5,302 nt of DNA from an uncultured bacterium (GTDB taxonomy: Bacteria; Patescibacteriota; Minisyncoccia; Phycocordibacterales; PALSA-1337): NCBI GenBank assembly GCA_903826185.1, contig CAIKDL010000056.1, positions 1-5,302 of the forward strand, read 5' to 3'. Positions within the stretch are counted from its first letter, which is position 1. Every line of letters begins with the position of its first letter. The translations under genes were made by a program, and so were the position numbers. Under the pieces are notes generated by a model, which worked only from the letters and a program-made list of their open reading frames with translations, did no database searches and was not told where the DNA came from. This document shows positions 4,823 through 5,302 of this stretch, piece after piece.

Positions 4823-5302
4823 ATGGCGAATATGGCAAACACAGCTCTGAAAACCAAGGATATATATTGGGGTGAATTCTCTGAAACCGATCTAGATGCG
4901 GTCTTGGCCCTTATGCGCAAAGGTGATCTCGCCGCGGCTAAGAGGTATATAGACCAGGATCTGGGGCGCAGCGATTTTATCTTCGGTAAACCGAGGTCGG
5001 ATTTTATGTATTATATGAACTTGGACAAAGATGTCAGGTGTTTGGATATCGGCTGCGGACTTGGTGTACATTCATTTAATTTTGCCCCGCATGTCAAAGA
5101 AGTGGTCAGCTTCGATCAATCCGCCAAGCGCGTGGAGTTTTGTTCGCTCCGATCAAAGTTGGAAAAGGTGAGCAACGTTCGCTTTGGCCATGATTCCATA
5201 ATGTCATTCGAGGATAAGGTTGGTAATGGTGCTGGCGGCGGAAGCGCTGGCGGCGGATTCGATAACATCATAATGAACGGCGTGCTCGAGTGGGTTCCGG
5301 AA
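4823..5302 (+). CDS. Class I SAM-dependent methyltransferase, N-terminal part (3' end outside window)
   Basis: The frame is open from ATG 4823 to the window edge (160 residues). After a helical N-terminal part (about 17-70) comes motif I, CLDIGCGLGVHS (73-84), the glycine-rich SAM-binding loop. VVSFD (94-98) follows, with Asp98 placed to bind the SAM ribose. FDNIIMNGVLEWVP (146-159) is the strand after which the active site forms. The NGVLEWV wording is typical of a methyltransferase group I have seen near glycan genes. Residues 134-145 are almost pure Gly, Ala and Ser, encoded by a 12-bp duplication, and look inserted into the loop before this strand. ATG 4823 and a second in-frame ATG at 4832 are both possible; 4823 is favoured by an extended -10 eight bases upstream. 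It follows the deacetylase by 29 bases. A sugar-methylating role is inferred from context only; the acceptor is unknown. Confidence 0.88.
   Translation, partial: MANMANTALKTKDIYWGEFSETDLDAVLALMRKGDLAAAKRYIDQDLGRSDFIFGKPRSDFMYYMNLDKDVRCLDIGCGLGVHSFNFAPHVKEVVSFDQSAKRVEFCSLRSKLEKVSNVRFGHDSIMSFEDKVGNGAGGGSAGGGFDNIIMNGVLEWVPE
5231..5257 (+). repeat. 12-bp direct repeat encoding a Gly-rich loop
   Basis: GCTGGCGGCGGA occurs at 5231-5242 and again at 5246-5257, separated by AGC. It encodes AGGG-S-AGGG within the methyltransferase, immediately before the conserved FDNIIMNGVLEWV strand. The identical copies point to a recent tandem duplication or slippage event, although the reading frame is kept. Confidence 0.8.

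Overview
The window holds six genes, all on the + strand and closely packed: four GT4-type glycosyltransferases in a row (the first cut at the left edge), a NodB-type polysaccharide deacetylase, and a class I SAM-dependent methyltransferase cut at the right edge. I see no RNA gene, CRISPR array, insertion sequence or integrase, and no convincing intrinsic terminator. No stretch over 60 bases between genes lacks a gene.

Likely source: a bacterium of the Candidate Phyla Radiation (Patescibacteria, Parcubacteria-like). This rests on remembered resemblance. The second, third and fourth glycosyltransferases look like families I associate with that group: an N-terminal YPPDIGGPAQYA plus RTGGDALWESYVERTGD type; a GTD-R-EGSGVRERS plus SVQDPFEVGL plus HIDFFNPYF type; and an SGSFDK-EAMA type. 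No marker gene is present to confirm it. Stops are TAA, TAG and TGA. TGA ends the deacetylase where its family normally ends, so the TGA-as-glycine code of Gracilibacteria and Absconditabacteria is not supported.

Layout: 1-615 is the 3' part of a canonical GT4 enzyme. After 56 bases comes a compact GT4 protein (672-1697), then 14 bases, a GT4 with two low-complexity insertions (1712-2950), 15 bases, a GT4 variant lacking the first Glu of the EX7E motif (2966-4021), 7 bases, the deacetylase (best start 4029, to 4793), 29 bases, and the methyltransferase (4823 to the edge). The genes could be cotranscribed, but several starts also carry their own -10-like element 6 to 8 bases upstream of the ATG with no Shine-Dalgarno. 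That is the geometry of leaderless mRNAs. The clearest is a perfect TATAAT at 4017-4022, which contains the stop codon of the preceding gene.

Together the genes look like part of a surface-glycan locus: the glycosyltransferases would add sugars from nucleotide-sugar donors to a growing glycan, the deacetylase could remove N-acetyl groups, and the methyltransferase might methylate a sugar or other acceptor. No flippase, polymerase, ABC transporter or sugar-nucleotide synthesis gene is visible, so the final product cannot be named. The most unusual sequence-level features are the leaderless-type promoters, the short-repeat insertions of Gly/Ala/Ser codons inside otherwise conserved folds, and the shortened donor domain of the second glycosyltransferase.
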